From: Pleurotus djamor | Lineage: Eukaryota > Basidiomycota > Agaricomycetes > Agaricales > Pleurotaceae | Assembly (NCBI GenBank): GCA_029747585.1 | Contig: JAPEVF010000069.1 | Coordinates: 1-64,000, forward strand | Direction of reading: 5' to 3' | Length of the DNA: 64,000 bases | Part shown: positions 47,038 through 58,435 of the stretch, piece by piece | How positions within the stretch are numbered: the stretch's first letter is position 1 | Layout: each line of letters begins with the position of its first letter | Notes under the pieces: generated by a model | Database searches by the model: none | What the model was told of the DNA's origin: nothing | Seen by the model: only the letters and a program-made list of their open reading frames with translations | Position numbers and translations under genes: made by a program

Positions 47038-48235
47038 AGCAGTTTTAAAATGCCGAAGTTGTGTCGTGATTGCAATTTATATCCGGGTGTGTACTCTAGC
47101 ATCTCCACATCTTTACAGGAACGATTCAGTCAAGGGAGACGTCCACATCTTGCGGATAGTGAGGATATATGGCTGCGAACTGGGACATGAACTGTGAAAT
47201 GGTCCCATTGCACAGGTGCGTTTCGTCCTTTGGGACTCGTCAGGAGAGGTCCACACCTCTCGACGCACCTGAATGGACCACTCCTATTCCGTCGCGGCAC
47301 TACTGAAGAGAGCGATCACCACCAGGTTGGATGATATGTTTACGCACCATGTGCCATGCTTCCTTCTCCCATCTACGTCACTGCGCTCTGTGCGATCACT
47401 AGGAATATGAAGCCAATGTGATGCCTTCGACTTGGGCTGAATGCAGAACCTGAGTTACAGTTTGGTTAGTGGTCAGTTCTTCAATCCCGGCTTCTACTGT
47501 CCATGTCCTTTCCTTGAGCTTTTTATATGCCTCCCTTATCCTCCCAGAAGGAAGGACGCTTCATCTCACTGCAATCAAAAACTGGTTGTTCTACGCTCAA
47601 ACATTCACAATACAAGGTCGAGCCCCCAGCGCCGACATAATTCCCATCCCCACCCCATGCCGTATTGGCGCCACTTGACCCGTTGTACGCGCCCAGCCAT
47701 GGTTCATTTACCTTGTATTTCCCGGGCTCCTCCTCCTTATTTTGTTTCAGCCACATTGGTTGGACTATCTATTTTCCTCGCGGATGAAACGATCTCGCAC
47801 CCATCCCGAGAAATTCAATCCCCGTCCAACTAGTGTCCTCCGCGACTGAGCCTCGATTGGGACTCGAACATGCTTCCTTCCTCTCCTCCATCCCTTGGCT
47901 TCGCCACGATGGTTGAGCCGTATCCTTGAGGATGGAAGTGACATAGCACCTAGTCGACTCCAGGAACCCGTCGCCGCAACCAAGTGAGAAAGCCATGAGT
48001 GGAACACACGAGACCATCCCACCGCCCTTCAATCTTTGTTGAATTGAGCCCGTGGTAGTTGCACCGTTCGCTCCTCCGAAATTTCAACTCTTCTCCATGA
48101 TCATTTGTCCCCGTTGTCCCTGGCTGGTCCCTATGACCCACGCCCTCGGGTCATTACATATCGCTTTCGTCTGTTGCACGTTGCCTCCAATATCTTGCGA
48201 ACCCGTGCCATCTGCTAGAGACTCTGGAAATTGCG
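47038..48235. other. Long gap downstream of Rpn13
   Basis: About 1.2 kb without a gene I can defend. A Gly-rich minus-strand frame at 47523-47756 (containing GKYKVNEPWLGAYN) and a plus-strand frame at 47441-47833 have no recognised family and no splice partners. No RNA gene or repeat was seen. Confidence 0.45.
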
Positions 48236-48243
48236 TATATAAG
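48236..48243 (+). promoter_or_regulatory. TATA box of the F-box-like gene at 48277
   Basis: TATATAAG is a strong TATA match 41 bases before the ATG at 48277. Confidence 0.55.
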
Positions 48244-48276
48244 AGCGGTGGGAAGCTTGGTGGGTTGACCCAAGGC

Positions 48277-49177
48277 ATGCCTTCCCTACCATCGGAAATT
48301 TGGAGTCAGATACTCTACTCTACCTGCACGGACGACGGGTCGACAGGTCGATCTCTCGCCCTCGTCTCAACCACGTTCAATGAACTTTCCAAACGGTGTC
48401 GTCTGCGCTCCGTGTCAATATTAGGGCCAGCTCAACTCACAAACTTTGCTCACATGGTCACCCACATGGCACCCAAGGACCGAGCAACAGAATATCTCTT
48501 TGTGTCGAGTGACACAATGGCGCAGTCGCGTGCTACTGCGAAAGCCAACGCAGAAAGCCAACGCCTTGAAATACTATTTCGGCGCAGACTTGAAGATGGC
48601 GACCGCCCAACAGAGGAGGAGGCGAGGTGGTTGACGGTGTTGATCCACGTCCTGACGATCCTCTCCCCGTCACTTCGAACTCTAGCCGTCCATGGATCCA
48701 TCCCACGAGTCGACACCCTATTGCCTATCTGTTTACCCAATCTCATCGAATTAACCGTCCACACGCCGATCATTCGTCTCCTCCCTGACGATGACACATA
48801 CCCCCCNTTTTCTTCAGCTTCGCCGCCTCAAGGTCGCAATCTACCCTGTGCAACCTATTTCCGTTATACGACGTATTCGGAGGTTGGCACCACACTTAGA
48901 GAGCCTGTTGCTCTTGGTTGTGGAAAAGCCATCGGGGGTGTATGACGGCCTGCAGGAAGCATTTCGCATGCATGATCCAGACGGCTCGCCTTGGGATATC
49001 AGGGAAATTTACATCCAACCTTCAGAGCCCCCGGGCTCTCTTCGAAGGGCGAGCATCGCACGTTCTTGGAAGCAAATGTCTTCATTGTCTCGAAGGGGTG
49101 TAGGGGTGGTGTTACTCCCCATGGGAACGCGATGGTCCGTCCCCGAAGCACTCCAAGATTGGTTAGCCAGTAGCTAA
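48277..49177 (+). CDS. F-box-like protein with an N in a C-run that breaks the frame
   Basis: The start MPSLPSEIWSQILYS is an F-box-type helix, continued by RSLALVSTTFNELSKRCRLRSVS. The remainder has leucine-rich strands (LPNLIELTVHTP, LAPHLESLLLLVVEK) and ends at 49177 after VPEALQDWLASS. At 48801-48807 a run of six C followed by N shifts the frame; dropping the N joins the two halves (PPF then LQLRRLKVAIY) without a stop, giving about 299 residues. An assembly error is more likely than a pseudogene. An upstream ATG at 48052 would add residues without F-box similarity and lies before the TATA box. The probable role is an SCF adaptor; the substrate is unknown. Confidence 0.7.
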
Positions 49178-49339
49178 AGCTAAAGAACCATAAGTAAAGC
49201 TTGAAACAAACTTCCACAGCTCCACGAGTTCTTCCTGGGTTCTTCCTCGTTGAAGTCCCTTTATACAAACCCCTATTAGGACTTGATCGCCGCGCTCACC
49301 GAGTTTCCCAGTGCCACATTGCTTGATTCAGTCGATATC

Positions 49340-49999
49340 ATGGTGAAATGGATGGAATGCGACGTATGACTATTTCATTGAAATCTAGCTTGCTCGAAAT
49401 AACGCTAGATGGTGCATCTAGGAACTCGCCTCGCTCATCAGAAGCGATAAGATCGCGGGGCAGGACTACATGGTCGTCGATGTTCGTGACGACGATCGTA
49501 TCGGAGGGCATATCATCAATAGCATGAACATACCCTCCGGCGAATTTCTGATGCACGCAGATCGACTGGTGACCAAAGCCAAGGATGTGCCTGTTATCAT
49601 CTTCCATTGTGCACTCTCCCAAGTCCGGTAGGTGTGCAATTGACATGCCAGCCGTCCAAACCCATGTTGATAATCATTCAAAACAATAGAGGTCCCAAGG
49701 CAGCACGGGTATGTGCGGTCCTGTTGACCACTGACAACACCTCCTGATCTCAAAAGTGAAGATCTACGAGGAAACGCGACAGAATATCTTGGACGAAAAC
49801 GCACCTGAACAAGATGTCATCGTCCTCCGAGATGGGTTTTCCCTTTTCCAGTCGAAATTCAGAGTGCGTCACAGACCAATACAGTGCTCAGAAGTGTCCC
49901 TTCATATGATTCCGATCCTTCCAGAATGAATCCGACCTCGTTGAAGAATGGGACAGGGATATTTGGGAGCCTGACTGGGAGTACAAAGAAGGCGAGTGA
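49340..49999 (+). CDS. Cdc25-like/rhodanese-domain phosphatase (Ibp1/Ych1 type)
   Basis: Five exons (49340-49363, 49422-49627, 49690-49708, 49762-49863, 49925-49999) sum to 426 bases, 141 residues. A rhodanese fold is shown by VVDVRDDDRIGGHIINSMNIPS and the catalytic loop HCALSQVRG, a CX5R motif typical of Cdc25-type phosphatases and arsenate reductases. The C-terminal DLVEEWDRDIWEP also fits the family. Reported members dephosphorylate phosphotyrosine or reduce arsenate; which applies here is unknown. The first exon (eight residues, MVKWMECD) is inferred from splice consensus. Exon 3 is only 19 bases. The gene is convergent with Cox20. Confidence 0.85.
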
Positions 50000-50140
50000 A
50001 CTGGCAAATTGCTCTAATATCTTCAGCATAATAGTTATTATAGCGTACGGCTGGACGAACATAGTCCCGCAGGAAAAGGATAAAACAAAACAGGGCTAAG
50101 GGTGTTTGATACGAACTATGTATCCTCGCGCACCATAGAT

Positions 50141-50713
50141 TTACTTTGAGTTCGATATTACGTCGTCTTTTGCTTTAAGGGTCCGCTGTGGTATCGACTC
50201 TATGATCTGCTTGACAGTTGCTTGCTCTCGGCGAATTTGCCGTTGGCAGAGGTGCCTAGTAAAAATTAAGGTAACAGCATGTCATTAAATCTCGTAGCAA
50301 ACGCACCAAGATCCCAACGATATAATGGTAAACGTAGCCATAGCCCAATGCCCGGCCACTAGTGGACCTAAGAGACATATTAGCACAATAGTAAGGAAAC
50401 ACGCAATGTGCCTCATGGTTACCTGCTGAGAGACCCCTGATGATTCCAATGCCTACGCCGCTGGCTATCCCGCTCAAAAGACTGTTCCTAGCGCAAGGAA
50501 CCTGGCTGATATTTCTTATACTCTTTGCTTTGCCAAAAGGTATGAACGACCGACGTGCTTAACGACAAGAGAGCAACTCACATTATACACATCTGTGTGT
50601 AGCTGTCCCGTTGGTGGTTGGTATCCCGGGGGCGGTGGTATTGACGAAACTGGCGTCTCGGGAGAGTTGGTCGACGACATGAACGCGGAGCTCAGTTTGC
50701 CTGGCGGATTCAT
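50141..50713 (-). CDS. COX20: Cytochrome c oxidase assembly protein Cox20
   Basis: Four exons (50582-50713, 50423-50501, 50307-50367, 50141-50255) total 387 bases, 128 residues. The core VPCARNSLLSGIASGVGIGIIRGLSAG and GPLVAGHWAMATFTIISLGSW are two membrane helices around a conserved basic loop, followed by CQRQIRREQ, the Cox20 pattern. The first 44 residues are Pro/Ser-rich. Cox20 is an inner-membrane chaperone that stabilises newly made Cox2 during complex IV assembly. The start is MNPPGKLSSAF. It lies divergent from the secreted-protein gene. Confidence 0.88.
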
Positions 50714-50931
50714 CGTCGCGTTCCGTTGAGCGTGGCAATACTTTACATAATCAAAGCCAGCGGCCCATCTTACAGCTTTTGTACAGCTTTCTGCCTTACT
50801 CCTGTCAGCCAGAAGCTAAATCGCTAGGCATGGCCGTTTAGCATCATTGCTAGGTCCTCACACTAAAGGACTACTGACCAAATCTTGGCTTAGCTTCAAG
50901 GCTAAACTGTCCTGTGATCTTTCAGTCGTCA

Positions 50932-50938
50932 TATATAA
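50932..50938 (+). promoter_or_regulatory. TATA box of the secreted-protein gene
   Basis: TATATAA lies 57 bases before ATG 50989. It lies only 13 bases before an earlier ATG at 50945, too close for that codon to be inside the mRNA, and this supports the downstream start. Confidence 0.5.
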
Positions 50939-50988
50939 TTCACAATGCGTTCGCTGTGCCTCTTCGCCCCCCAACTCTTGTTGCAAGG

Positions 50989-53432
50989 ATGGTAAGCCTT
51001 TGTACTACCCCAGCGACACAAAAGTCTGATTGAGTCGGTTCAAATTGTAGCTTGGTGTGGCATTTCTCGCCTTGGCTGTGACCTCTGTCCTAGCTCGGCG
51101 TAATGACTGGGCCGCTCCTTGCTTCGAAGGCGAGTGCGGTTATGACCTTCCTCCTGGAGGGGCATCTGGTCATATTAGAATGGTCACTATCATCATTTCA
51201 CTGCTTTCATATTCGATCAATTGTCCTGAGTCACTCGAAATAGGCCGGTAGCCCAAATGCCCTGACGGACATTACCCCTGCTGCCGGTTGGGTGATTCTC
51301 GAATGTGACCCCAATGCCCTCGCGCAAGATATCAGACTCGTGTGCAACAGTCATGATGCCGAGGCGGCTGGGTGTGCACACTTCTTCTCCGGTGATGGAC
51401 CGGTCCATAAATACGTTCGGCTTCCTGAAAGTGTAAGAAAGTTTCTTCTTTCGTACCATAATCCTCATGCTAACAAACCTTTGCGCAGTGCTCTCCGATT
51501 GCTTTCGCTCGAATTGCGAAGATGTGGACCCACGAAGATCAGAGCATACCTCATCACCGTCACTCTGAAATTGAACGTCGTGATGGTGTTTTCCCCCAAG
51601 TTTTCGCTATCTCCATTGACGACAAGGTGCGCATTGACTTCTCCAGTATCAAAGAACTCTGGTTTGACCTCGACAAAGTTTGAAGAAATTGACAGCGATA
51701 TGTGAGTGCCTAAGATTCATACACGCGTTGGGTTTCCCGCTTACCGTGATGCAAGCTATGGTCCCGTAACATTCGCCGTCGCTGGGTAAGTCCCGTCAGT
51801 GAGGTTGATTCCATGGCTTCCTAACAGTGCTCTAGCACAACATACCCCGGCCTCGACATGAGCTTTGATATGCCCCATGATATCGCTACCAAAGCCGGTG
51901 GTGATGCTTTCGTCGAAAACGCCCTTCAGCGTAAATCCCCTCCCCAATCATTGACTTCTTCCTTTCTAATGTGATGTTTCAGTCATGAATCACGGCATAC
52001 TGACTGACCCCACCTTTAAGGAAAACTCCACCTCGAAGCTCGTCAACCTGGACTACTCCAAGGAGATTCCCTTCACTGGCGCGAATATGGCATGCAAATG
52101 GGGCGCGGCGTCTGCTTCTGCGACCGTGTCTTCCACTCTCTCTACTAAGGTCAAAGGCCATCTTACAATTGGTGTTGCTGCTACTGGTGATGCCGCTAAG
52201 AAGAGTTTGCTATCCTTCGGCGGTCGCGTCGCTGGTAAGTCGACCACTCGTTGTTGCCTCAACCCAAGTTCATTCCTCTTTCCTCCAGAGTTCTCAATCA
52301 CTATCGACCAACATCTCTCGGCTACTTTGGAGCTCAAGGTATGTGTTTACTCGCGCCATCATTCCTACGTATCATCCTAACTTGATATATCAAGGGTGAA
52401 GTCAAGCTCGGTGACTTCCCCATCATCAAAGCGATCGGTCTTCCCGCCTTCTCCATCGACCTACAGTGAGTAATACCGTATTTCCCCCTGAAACCATGGC
52501 TGAAGTACGTTGTTAGCGTGCTGAAAGTAGGCCCGATGTTCGAGCTTAACGGTCATTTCTCTGGCCAATTCAATGTTGCATTCAAATTGGATGCAGTCAT
52601 CTCGTACGGTCTCGAGAAGAGTATGTGTCCTGACGAACTCATCGCCCTCGTTCTTTCTCTGACCCCGTTTAGGCACTTTCGAATTCCCCAAGACCGCTAA
52701 AATCAACCCCTTCGCTAAGGATGGCTGTAAGTACCAGTCTCGATAGCATCACTATCCCATTCGCTTAGAACCTATCCGTACAGCATTCGAATTGAAGGCC
52801 AACCCCGGTCAAGATGGATCTGCTGACATCAAGGTCGGCATTATCCCCAAGCTCAAATTCGGTATCGAGGTGTTCGGCATCAAACCAGATATCTACGCTT
52901 CCTTTGGTGGGTACATTGAGGGTGCTTTGAAGCCACAGAAGCCAGTCCCAATCACGGACAAGAAATTCGATGAGAAGGCTCTCGTCTACTGCGGTGAAAT
53001 TTTCGGTCTGTTAGCAGCTCGTGTTGGCGCCGAACTCGCCTTCTTCTCCTTCTACAAGCCCAAAGCAGAGTCGACCCTCTGGGACAAGCGATTTGATTTC
53101 TGGAAGGTTGGTAAATCATTCGTATGGGCTTGCTTGCTTGATCACTGATGGGGTCGTTCTCTCCTTGTAGAGCAAGAGCTGCGCCAAGGTTAAACGCTCA
53201 CTCGCTCTCCCCGCAAGCCCATCCAACACGACCTCCGCTGTTCTCTATACCCGAAATGACAAAGTCTCCATTCCACCTCTTTCATCCAAGTGGAGCTGTG
53301 ACGCGAAGGTTGACTGTACCGTCCTGACGACCATCCAGGAACGTTACAAACTCGCCAAGGACTTGTGCGTATTCCTCTACCCATTTCCCCACCCACTGGC
53401 ACTGATGATATCCCTACAGCTTGGGATTGTAA
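50989..53432 (+). CDS. Secreted protein of unknown function, fungal
   Basis: The start codon ATG (50989-50991) is followed at once by a 59-base intron; exon 2 starts at 51051 with LGVAFLALAVTSVLARR, so the signal peptide runs across the junction. The mature part contains GECGYDLPPGGASGH, SPNALTDITPAAGWVILECDP, IAFARIAKMWTHEDQ, SYGPVTFAVAG, TYPGLDMSFDMPHDI, then beta-rich repeats (FSITIDQHLSATLEL, FELNGHFSGQFNVAF, KLKFGIEVFGIKPDIYASFGG) and YCGEIFGLLAARVGAELAFF. It ends FLGL at 53432. I recall similar Agaricomycete proteins with DUF7029/DUF7223-type domains but cannot confirm it. Cell-wall or secreted location is likely; the function is not known. Confidence 0.75.
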
Positions 53433-53500
53433 ATTTATGTAGCTAATAACCATATCCTTATTAATCATCTGTATCCATACGACAGCACGAAAGTTTATGA

Positions 53501-55166
53501 TCAGTTTCGGATTGCCAACCGTGCAGCTCCTTCGCCTGCCTTCCTCCCGAACACTGCCCCAGCGGTGAGACCGCTCCCACCCGGGTAGTTGTTGTAAAAC
53601 AAACCGCCAACCATCTCACCCGTGCAGAACAGACCTTGTATGGGTTGTCCAGATACATCAGATATTACGTTCGCTGTGTTGGGGTCAATGGCAAGGCCTC
53701 CAAACGTGAACGTAACTCCACAAGCAACTTTCACCGCGGTGAAGGGTGGAGCATCTATCGTTTGTGCCCAGTTGGACTTCGGCAGCTCCAAAGACTTCTT
53801 CGAAGACTGAGTGGATAAGCCATCTTTAATGGCAGGATTCCACGACTTCTTGGGTTGTTCTTCGTTGAAGGAGTTCACGGCGGCGTTGTACTCTTGGATC
53901 GTTTGAATGAATTGTACAGGGTCCTGCAAACCTCTGTCTTGGAGCTCCCCGATCAGCTCGTGCATATCTTCGCCGACAATCTTCTGAACAACCCCTTCAC
54001 CGTATTCTTCCTTCCTCAGATACGGAACCATCTTGCTGTCCCATATCTGGAAAGCATATCCTCCTGGTTCATTAAGGATAGCACGGCCAAACTTCGCGTA
54101 TGTATAGTTCCGAAAGTCCTCCCCTTCGTCAACGAATCGAAGACCATGGGCATTGACCATGATCCCCAGAGGATAGCCTGATTTCGTGAACTGGTTGGTC
54201 AAGTCCCTATCCCCTGAATCAGGGTTGGCGTTGGCGTCCCAGCAAGTACTGTGGCATCCAGCCCAATCCCCAGTGATTCGCGCATTCAATTCCGCTGCTA
54301 GGGTAAACCCATCTCCGATGTTGAATGGCGTTCCTCTGACCTGTAGAGTAGATAATGAGACGAGCCAACGACTGAGATGGGCCGATATACCCGAGCTCGC
54401 CCCCAATTCGCCCCTAAATGCTTTTGAAGCATGTCCTTGTTGGCTTCAAACCCACCTGCCGCGAGTACCACTGCGGATGTCTTGACACGAACGGGGTTTC
54501 CATTCTTCCTAACTTCAATTCCAAGTATGTTTGTTTCCCCCTCCGCCAGAAGGTGTACCGCTGGAGAGTCGAACCATACTTCAACACCATTCTCGTGGAG
54601 GGCTTGCCGATGTGCAGCAATCAAACCTTTCCCTCCATCCTCCACGCTGAGGACAAGTCCCCCCCCAGAAAGTGGTCCTCTCACCAACTTTGTACGCCTG
54701 TCTATTGAAAGATAAGGTGAAAGGGACCTTGACCTCCCTTGCTAACCATTCGATAGCTGCTCGAGACCCTTCGACAACGGCGCGCACGAGTGAAGGATCT
54801 GACTTTCCATCACCCAGCCGCATGATGTCCCCCGTGAAATCTTGAGCGGTGTATGGATCTAGGTCAATGTTCACGGCCTCTTCAGGGCTAACGTTCTTGA
54901 CGAGCGGAAGTAAATCATGCAGGCCTTGGTGCACGGTACGATGTGCACCAGCAGTGAAATACCCGTTACCCCCAACCCATTCTTCGGGCCCTTTCTCAAC
55001 CATAAGGACTGGTGCACGTGAGTTAAGCTATTCTCCCACTAGTAAGGCATCGAGGAAATATACCTCTGGTACACCCAGATTGTACCGCTGACAGCGCGGC
55101 GCAACTACCAGCATGGCCTGAGCCGACGACAACACAGTCGTACTCATAGTCGTATGTAGTCGCCAT
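53501..55166 (-). CDS. FAD-dependent fumarate-reductase/tricarballylate-dehydrogenase-like flavoprotein, frame broken in a C8 run
   Basis: The start MATTYDYEYDCVVVGSGHAG gives the FAD-binding GxGxxG motif. Conserved blocks follow: EEWVGGNGYFTAGAHR, LVRAVVEGSRAAIEWL, VVLAAGGFEANKDMLQ, FNIGDGFTLAAELNA, and the C-terminal GLFCTGEMVGGLFYNNYPGGSGLTAGAVFGRKAG. The class oxidises or reduces dicarboxylates or keto-steroid-like compounds using FAD. At 54659-54666 a run of eight C (G on the coding strand) puts the halves FWGG and LVLSVEDGGKG out of frame; seven would restore it. An artefact in a homopolymer is most likely, a real frameshift is possible. It sits 88 bases downstream of the next SDR gene, same strand. 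Confidence 0.82.
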
Positions 55167-55254
55167 GATGTAAGTAGAGCGATCAAAGCGATAGATTACT
55201 GTGCCAGTGTGGGATGCGGGCACTCCCACATGGCCGTGCGACGCACCCCTTGGC

Positions 55255-56488
55255 CTACACGACGGCAGGATTCACGGCTACATATCCACCATCAATGACT
55301 ATCTCTTGTCCATTTGTATAGCATCCCGCCAGCGAAGCAAGGTACACAGCTGTACCAGCCATCTCCTCCGCCCTATATGGTCGCAAGATTCAAAGGAAAC
55401 AGCAAGTCAGCCAAACGCGGGAAAGACCCCATATCGCAGCGGAAGGACGCGAAGGGCGATCACTCACGTTCCGGCTCTCTTCGCAGGCACAGGGTGAACA
55501 CCCTTGCCGATCTTATCTACAACATCCGCAGGGATGGAATCGAACGTCATCTCCGAAGCGTATACACCTGGCGCGATGGCGTTGACACGAACGGGGATAC
55601 CCTTCAAGGCGAACTCCGTCGAGAGCATCTTGGTTAGGTGCGATGCTGCAGCTTTAGCGCTGTTATAGCAGAACTGAGGATAACATCGTCGCACGACGGA
55701 TCAATCTTTGAAGGTTAAGGATGAGGAAAAGCATACGTACATGGTTTTGTGCCACCTTGATGATCCCACTGATGCTCGTCGTATTGATGACAGACGAGGT
55801 AAATCCCTCGCTCTCCTTCTCTTGGGATCCCTTGGTGAGGAGGCCAACAAACGCCGTCGTAACGAAGAAAATCGAAAAGGTGTTGATGTTGTAAAGGCTG
55901 GACCACTGTTCGAACGACTCATTCTCGAATAACGCCCTCCCAAGGGTCTCAGCGTCCTTATGTTCCGGAGCCGACAGATCATTGAAGAACGGGGAGGTAG
56001 GGCCTACTTGTCCTGCACTTCATACAGAAGAAGGAACCCAAAACAAAAACGGGGGAGAGAATAATTGGTTACGTTCGACATCAACCAGGAGTGGGAAAGG
56101 TTGTCAAACGGACTTGTTAACCAAAATATGCAAACGCCCTTCTTTGGATTCGATCGCATCCCGAGCCGCAAGGATACTCTCCTTGTTCGTAGCATCCATC
56201 TGCAATCTGTACCCCGATTCCAATGAGTACCCCGGAAAAAATCCCATTGCGGGGGATAAGGGGATGGGGGTGTTATACATACGCAACGATTGCTCCAGTT
56301 TGCTTGCTCCAGCCATCAGCAACCTTCTGTAGAACTTCAAGACGTCGGCCGGTGATGTACACTTTAGCCCCATTCGCAGCGAGCCCATACGAGATCATCA
56401 GGCCTATCCCGGTTCCGCCACCTGTCACCAGTGCTACCAAGCCAGTGAGGTCGTAGAGTTTGCTGGCTGCGAGTGACGTGGTAGACAT
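55255..56488 (-). CDS. Short-chain dehydrogenase/reductase, gluconate-5-dehydrogenase-like
   Basis: The start MSTTSLAASKLYDL leads to the cofactor motif VTGGGTGIG. Further SDR hallmarks are LVNNAGQVGP (NNAG, made at an exon junction using acceptor GAAG), INTTSISG with the catalytic Ser, CYNSAKAAA (YxxxK, at an exon junction), INV-like APGVYASEM and the closing VIDGGYVAVN. About five exons; stop at 55255. A cytosolic NAD(P)-dependent oxidoreductase acting on a sugar, polyol or keto compound is likely. A TATAAAG element lies at 56538-56544, 50 bases upstream. It is followed on the same strand, 88 bases on, by the flavoprotein, suggesting a two-step oxidoreductase pair. Confidence 0.88.
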
Positions 56489-56537
56489 GGTGCCCTTGGG
56501 GTAGACAGTTTCAGAAGGGTCGATGTCGATACAACGG

Positions 56538-56544
56538 CTTTATA
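56538..56544 (-). promoter_or_regulatory. TATA box of the SDR gene ending at 55255
   Basis: TATAAAG on the minus strand, 50 bases upstream of the ATG at 56488. Confidence 0.5.
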
Positions 56545-56598
56545 AGTGCTATACGGTCCGTGCTCCCGGACCGGTGTGGGAGTCGTCCAAGGATTTGC

Positions 56599-57892
56599 TC
56601 AATGATAAGATCTGGAAGTATTGATCCGGGAGGTCGACGAATGCCTGCGACGCACGACTTGACAGTTTAAGTGGGGCATGGACCGTGAGAGGCGCGAGAC
56701 TACAGCGTGATCGTGCCAGCCATGTTCAAAACGGATGGTACGAACGAATCGAGGCCATTTGAAGTTTGCAAAGAACAATGATAGGCTGGAGAAACTACGT
56801 GAGCTCTGGGTTAGATCGGTAAGGATCAGAGACTGAAGAGCGGGTAATGACAATAGAGGAATGAGGTGGAAAAGTTCGAAAGGGACGTCTGGACCGTTAC
56901 TTTGCAGTCGGAGTGTTTGGAGAGACGGTAGCGAGATACGTTGCATTGTATAAGGAGGCATAGGAGGCTGTGCTGTAGGGGCCGGGGTCCAGGGGAAAGT
57001 AAGCTTGAGTGTTCTCAGATCATGGGATACTTGTAACATAGACAAGATCTCCATTACGGCGGTCCAACCGAATGAGAATCGATGGTGGGTATAATCAAGG
57101 TAAGTGAGTTTCCCAAAAAGGGATGGGGTCCAAGATAATTTGATCCCATCCACAGTCACGATGCGTAGCTTCGGCGCGTGCCCATTGAATAGCCAGAATT
57201 CCTTGGAATCATCATTCGCGGGGTATACGAGGCGAAGTTCTTCGAGTGAAGGAGCGTGTACGCGACGTGTATTTGCACAGCACTCTGAAAGAGCCGCATT
57301 CCAAAGGAACGGAGAATAATGCGAGAATGCAATTTCCAACGATCGCCATCTCGGTATCAGGCTGGAGACGTAGTACATGTGCCATTGCACAGTACTATAG
57401 TCCAACCGCTGGGGTATGTGTCGACCGCCGCGAGTGGTGTAGTATGGGAGGAGGTGGACATCGATGGCGTATGCTCGTGCACGGGCTACGTAAAGGCGCT
57501 GCATCGCATCGTGTGGCGTTATACAGATGTGTCGCCAAAGTCGCGAGGTCTGGAGCGCTATTCGGCGCCATAGAACGCAGACTTGGGAGACATTCAGGGC
57601 AAACATATCGTCGCTTTCCGAGCCTAGTATGAATACGTAGGCTAAGATTTCGACGGGGAGAGTGTTAATGGCGTGGCCTCTGACAGAAGCAGCGTGTCTG
57701 TGGTGTCTGTGTCGTCTATCCACTGCATGTGGGGTCGGTTTCGCGGGGGACCTTGAGAATTCATGTCACCAACACGCGCCAACGCCAGAAACCCAGCACT
57801 GGCAGACGTACCGGCGTGTCAGCCTCTTTACCACGTTGAAGAGCGAGCGGGCAAGCGTGGGGTTCNTCAGACACATTCCTGGTGGGGGGCAT
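56599..57892 (-). CDS. F-box protein with leucine-rich region
   Basis: The F-box reads INTLPVEILAYVFILG, then FALNVSQVCVLWRRIALQTSRLW. Leucine-rich strands follow (SLEELRLVYP, LRIVTVDGIKLSW, LQTLRLQSN, LQSLILTDLT). The main exon (56599-57722) has no in-frame ATG before the F-box; a frame reaching 57723 starts only at GTG. A first exon at 57832-57892, start MPPTRNVS, donor CGTG/gtaaag and acceptor at 57723-57724, joins in phase and totals 1185 bases, 394 residues; this is my preferred model though one N (57866) lies in it. The role would be an SCF adaptor for an unknown target. The 5' model needs transcript support. Confidence 0.7.
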
Positions 57893-58435
57893 TGTTGAAG
57901 GCGTAGATATGGATCATGGCGAGGCTATAAGAACTATAAAAGCCTCATCCGAATAGGGGCTGTAGCAACATAGCAGCAGTGATCGGAGCTCCGGTAACAC
58001 GACGTCGGAGCCAGAGCGAACGGTGAGAAATGGAGACATTTGTCTTGTTCTGACAAGGAAAGATTGCGACAGACAGGGCAAAGGCGAACCAAGAAAGTGT
58101 CCTCCGCCGCGTTATTGAACTTCGCTTGACGTTATTGTGAGAGTTTGGGAACAAGCAGCAGACACAGCGACTGGCCACAAACGGCGAAAATGGGATAAAG
58201 CCTTCCCACGCCACACGACAGCTGAGCGTCTGATCACAAGCGCCCCAGGACTTACCACCCAGTTGGTTCGTCGGGCTCCTCGTCGGCGTCTGCTATTCAT
58301 GCGATGACTATGTCATGCGGGAGTCCTCAGTCCGAATTCTACCCAATCTGTAACAACATGAATGGAGTTTGAATTAGTTCAGATGCTCATGGTGTCACAA
58401 CTGTCCTCTCAGCAACATTATACAACGCCATACCA
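57893..58435. other. Non-coding gap between the F-box gene and Prp24
   Basis: About 540 bases that hold the F-box promoter and the Prp24 3' end. A plus-strand TATAAAA-like stretch near 57934 has no gene downstream on that strand and is not called. Confidence 0.45.

Noticed and set aside
47441..48022. Open frames on both strands in the gap after Rpn13, including a Gly-rich minus frame
   Set aside because: Overlapping frames with no recognised domain; one looks mildly protein-like but has no start context or partners.
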